64,000 nucleotides of DNA from Allomuricauda sp. GTDB lineage: Bacteria > Bacteroidota > Bacteroidia > Flavobacteriales > Flavobacteriaceae. The stretch spans positions 372,001-436,000 of the forward strand of contig NZ_JACESV010000002.1 in the NCBI RefSeq assembly GCF_013911645.1. Reading direction: 5' to 3'. A program made the translations under genes and the position numbers. Numbering within the stretch: position 1 is the first letter of the stretch; every line of letters begins with the position of its first letter. Positions 61,739 to 64,000 of this stretch are shown here, piece by piece. The notes below the pieces were generated by a model. It saw only the letters and a program-made list of their open reading frames with translations. It did not search any database and had not been told where the DNA came from.

Positions 61739-63034
61739 ATGAAACAATTGCTCACATCTATATTGACCATTTTTTCCCTTGGAATTTTAATTGCACAACA
61801 ATCAGACCTCAAAGTAAACCAACACCGGCTAGAAAAGAGGATATTTAATCTTGCTGAATTTGGACTGCAGGAAAATGGCGAAACCGAACGGGTTGCCTTT
61901 AGCGATGCGGACATTGAGGCCCGAAATTGGGTGATTAAAACCCTAAAGGGTTTTGGAATGGAGGTAAAAGTAGATGCAGCGGGGAACATTATTGGAAAAC
62001 GGGATGGAACAGATTCGTCAAAAAAGCCAATTGCTTTTGGCTCCCATATTGATAGGGTACCCAATGGTGGGAATTATGATGGCTGTGTGGGCTCTATGGC
62101 GGCTTTGGAAGTGATTGAAACCCTAAACGAGAATAATATAAAAACCAACCACCCGATTGAAGTCATCATTTTTCCGAATGAAGAAGGTGGTGTGATGGGA
62201 AGCAGGGCCATGGCAGGAAACCTTGGAAAATCGGCCCTATCGGTGGTAAATTCTACGGGATATTCCATGGGTGAGGGCATTATGCGAATTGGTGGAGATA
62301 CCACGAAACTGGAAGAGGCCAAACGCAAAAAAGGTAGCCTAGCAGCCTTCTTGGAACTTCATATTGAGCAAGGAGGCAAACTCGAAAAAGAAAAATTGGA
62401 TATTGGCGTTGTCGAAGGTATTGTTGGCCTTAATTGGTGGGATGTTGTCTTTACAGGCTTTGCCAATCACGCAGGCACCACGCCCATGAATGCCCGTCAA
62501 GATGCACTGCTGGCGGCAGCCAAATATATTGTGGCCGTAAACGAGATTACCAATAGCTTCGAAGGTTCTCAAGTAGGAACAGTAGGTCGGATTAAGGCCG
62601 AGCCAGGTGCTCCAAACGTAATACCTGGTAAGGTCATTGCAAGTTTAGAGATACGTGACCTATCCTCCGAAGTGATTCAAAAAGTATATCATGCCATCAA
62701 GCAAAGAACAGAGGAAATAGCCAAAGCTTCCGATGTGTCCGTGGAATTTTTGCCCTTGGACACAACGGCAGAACCCGCCTTGACCGATACAAGCATTCAA
62801 AAGGAAATCGAGGCATCGGCAAAGGCTCTTGGATTAACCTATAAATATATGCCCAGTGGTGCTGGTCATGACGCGCAGGACATATCAAGATTTGCACCCG
62901 TTGGGATGATTTTTGTGCCGAGCAAAGGGGGTATCAGCCACTCGCCCAAAGAGTTTACTTCGGCAGAAGACATGGCAAATGGTGCCAATGTGCTTTTGCA
63001 TTCCATTTTGTCCTTGGACAAGAAGCTGGATTGA
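61739..63034 (+). CDS. Exported M20-family amidase (carbamoylase/allantoate amidohydrolase-like)
   Basis: 431 aa with a signal peptide (about 1-19, ending LIAQ), unusual because the closest enzymes are cytoplasmic. Metal-site residues are His-103 (GSHIDRVPNGG), Asp-114 (NYDGCVGSM), the Glu pair at 148-149 (PNEEGGVMGS) and a late His in ISHSPKEFTSAED. A dimerisation lid domain includes FANHAGTTPMNAR. It hydrolyses N-carbamoyl or ureido compounds using two metals, here in the periplasm. The gene stands alone, so the substrate is unknown. Confidence 0.9.
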   Translation: MKQLLTSILTIFSLGILIAQQSDLKVNQHRLEKRIFNLAEFGLQENGETERVAFSDADIEARNWVIKTLKGFGMEVKVDAAGNIIGKRDGTDSSKKPIAFGSHIDRVPNGGNYDGCVGSMAALEVIETLNENNIKTNHPIEVIIFPNEEGGVMGSRAMAGNLGKSALSVVNSTGYSMGEGIMRIGGDTTKLEEAKRKKGSLAAFLELHIEQGGKLEKEKLDIGVVEGIVGLNWWDVVFTGFANHAGTTPMNARQDALLAAAKYIVAVNEITNSFEGSQVGTVGRIKAEPGAPNVIPGKVIASLEIRDLSSEVIQKVYHAIKQRTEEIAKASDVSVEFLPLDTTAEPALTDTSIQKEIEASAKALGLTYKYMPSGAGHDAQDISRFAPVGMIFVPSKGGISHSPKEFTSAEDMANGANVLLHSILSLDKKLD

Positions 63035-63039
63035 TTTGT

Positions 63040-63714
63040 TTAATCTTTTCCTTTTAAAACTATTTGGCGAGTAGCGTTCGCAATCAAACTGATGCTTAAC
63101 CAATATGTGGCCAAAATCAACGGCCCCGATAGGTAAAACGGTGTCTCGAACTTGGCAATAGCCAATAGAGTGTCCGAAAGCATAAAAAACAATACCCCCA
63201 TAGCCATACATGCATGCGCATTGTTCCTTTCACGCAGGTACAAACCCACCCCTTGCAATGCCATAAACGTGATTATCACCACATAAATGGAAACGGGCAG
63301 CAGCAAATCTCCCAAACCTGGCCTTAACCAGAAGAACAATACCCCGCCTATGCCAAACAGCACCAAAAAGGAAATCCAGTTTTTGTAAAATCCCTTGTAT
63401 TGGATAAATGACACTACAAATAGAATATGGGCCATTAAAAACGCCACAAGGCCAAATAAAAAGTAGTTTTCAAAAAGCAACAATACATCCCCTAGCAAAA
63501 AGAAAGCCAAGGCGATAGTTACCATTCTACCCAATCGTACGCAACTCTTTTTTGGGGTAAAGAATAGTAAAACAATCACCAAAATCGTGGTCAACGGCTT
63601 AAATAGCATAAAAAGTTGCTTGTGGTCATAAAGACCAAAGTAAATGGCCAAAAGGGCACTAATTACAATCAATATATTGACTGCTCCTGTTGCTTTTCGG
63701 GATTCGGTTACCAT
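63040..63714 (-). CDS. YhhN-family (lysoplasmalogenase-like) membrane protein
   Basis: 224 aa with about eight membrane helices. It contains KPLTTILVIVLLFF, FLLGDVLLLFENYFLFGLVAFLMAHILFV (in short pieces) and SDTLLAIAKFETPF, the conserved YhhN/TMEM86 pattern. Human TMEM86B hydrolyses lysoplasmalogens; bacterial activity is unproven. Its start overlaps the stop of the CYTH gene by seven bases. Confidence 0.88.
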   Translation of the reverse strand: MVTESRKATGAVNILIVISALLAIYFGLYDHKQLFMLFKPLTTILVIVLLFFTPKKSCVRLGRMVTIALAFFLLGDVLLLFENYFLFGLVAFLMAHILFVVSFIQYKGFYKNWISFLVLFGIGGVLFFWLRPGLGDLLLPVSIYVVIITFMALQGVGLYLRERNNAHACMAMGVLFFMLSDTLLAIAKFETPFYLSGPLILATYWLSISLIANATRQIVLKGKD

Positions 63715-64000
63715 TCCCTGAACGGTTTTTTACTTAACTGGGAATTGTAGTATTGGATTTGACCAGTTACTTCTTCACCCAACCATTCAGGCTTTTCAAA
63801 ACGTTCGTCTTCATGGTTCAGTTCTACTTCTGCCAAAATGAGGCCTTTGTTCTCGCTCAAAAACTCGTCCACTTCATACAAATGATTTCCAAAGGGCACC
63901 TCAAAACGTATTTTTTCCAAAATGCCTGCTTCGCACAAATCAATGAGGTTGGTCGCTTCTGCAGCAGTAATTTCCGTTTCCCATTCAAATCTTGTGGTTC
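63708..64000 (-). CDS. CYTH-domain protein, C-terminal part (cut by window edge)
   Basis: 97 residues, open to the right edge; the true start lies outside the window. The frame reads TTRFEWETEITAAEATNLIDL, LEKIRFEVPFGNHLYEVDEF, then LILAEVELNHEDERFEKPEWLGEEVTGQ and KPFREW. The TRFEWE strand, the R.E.PF...YEVD strand and the AEVEL strand are those of CYTH (class IV adenylyl cyclase/thiamine triphosphatase) tunnel enzymes. They bind triphosphate-containing substrates with divalent metals. It overlaps the YhhN gene. Confidence 0.85.
   Translation of the reverse strand, partial: TTRFEWETEITAAEATNLIDLCEAGILEKIRFEVPFGNHLYEVDEFLSENKGLILAEVELNHEDERFEKPEWLGEEVTGQIQYYNSQLSKKPFREW

Overview
The window reads as chromosomal DNA from a marine-type member of the Bacteroidota, most likely family Flavobacteriaceae (possibly the Muricauda/Allomuricauda group; genus not proven). 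The evidence is a complete moxR-DUF58-batABCDE aerotolerance operon, four GLPGLI-family proteins, TonB-dependent receptors with carboxypeptidase-like regulatory N-termini, many Bacteroidota-style lipoproteins, TAnnTTTG -7 boxes, moderate A+T richness and short palindromic intergenic repeats. No rRNA, tRNA, CRISPR array, prophage or complete IS element was seen. The window cuts ileS at the left edge and a CYTH-domain gene at the right edge.

Layout. 1-12 kb: start of ileS, an amphipathic-helix lipoprotein, a recO-TonB receptor pair, gdhA, a cystathionine gamma-synthase-type enzyme, and small enzyme or transporter genes (ArsC-like, EamA, thioesterase, flavin oxidoreductase, YheT hydrolase). 12-17 kb: mostly exported proteins (cytochrome c lipoprotein, a duplicated-domain secreted protein, two META lipoproteins, a DinB-like exported protein). 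17-28 kb: gpsA and glpD bracket a block of minus-strand genes made of four GLPGLI proteins, a 901-aa outer-membrane receptor, a small barrel protein and two tiny secreted two-cysteine proteins. 28-38 kb: housekeeping and catabolic genes (CvpA, CAP-domain lipoprotein, 3-hydroxyanthranilate dioxygenase, ALDH7-type dehydrogenase, acyl-ACP desaturase, phosphatase, PfkB kinase, AlbA_2 protein, SDR, aldo/keto reductase). 38.8-47.9 kb: Bat operon. 48-52.5 kb: SulP-carbonic anhydrase-SulP. 52.5-54.7 kb: a frameshifted ceramidase-like gene, pheS and a small conserved gene. 54.7-61.6 kb: a complete RND efflux operon with a MarR/GbsR-type regulator at its head and a TetR regulator at its tail. 61.7-64 kb: an exported M20 amidase, a YhhN-type membrane protein and the CYTH fragment.

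Most notable signal. Between 18.2 and 24.8 kb there are two copies of one regulatory and genetic module. Each has, in transcription order on the minus strand: two 15-bp direct repeats with a 21-bp period (LytTR-site-like), a conserved block, a TTTTGCGCAAAA palindrome, a near-identical leader, a roughly 70-codon secreted protein with a DC-x31-CExYS core, a stem-loop of unrelated sequence placed exactly 15 nt before the next start codon, a GLPGLI gene, and then an outer-membrane protein. One of the two small genes carries an in-frame TAG in its signal peptide. This organisation is the best candidate here for an undescribed system.
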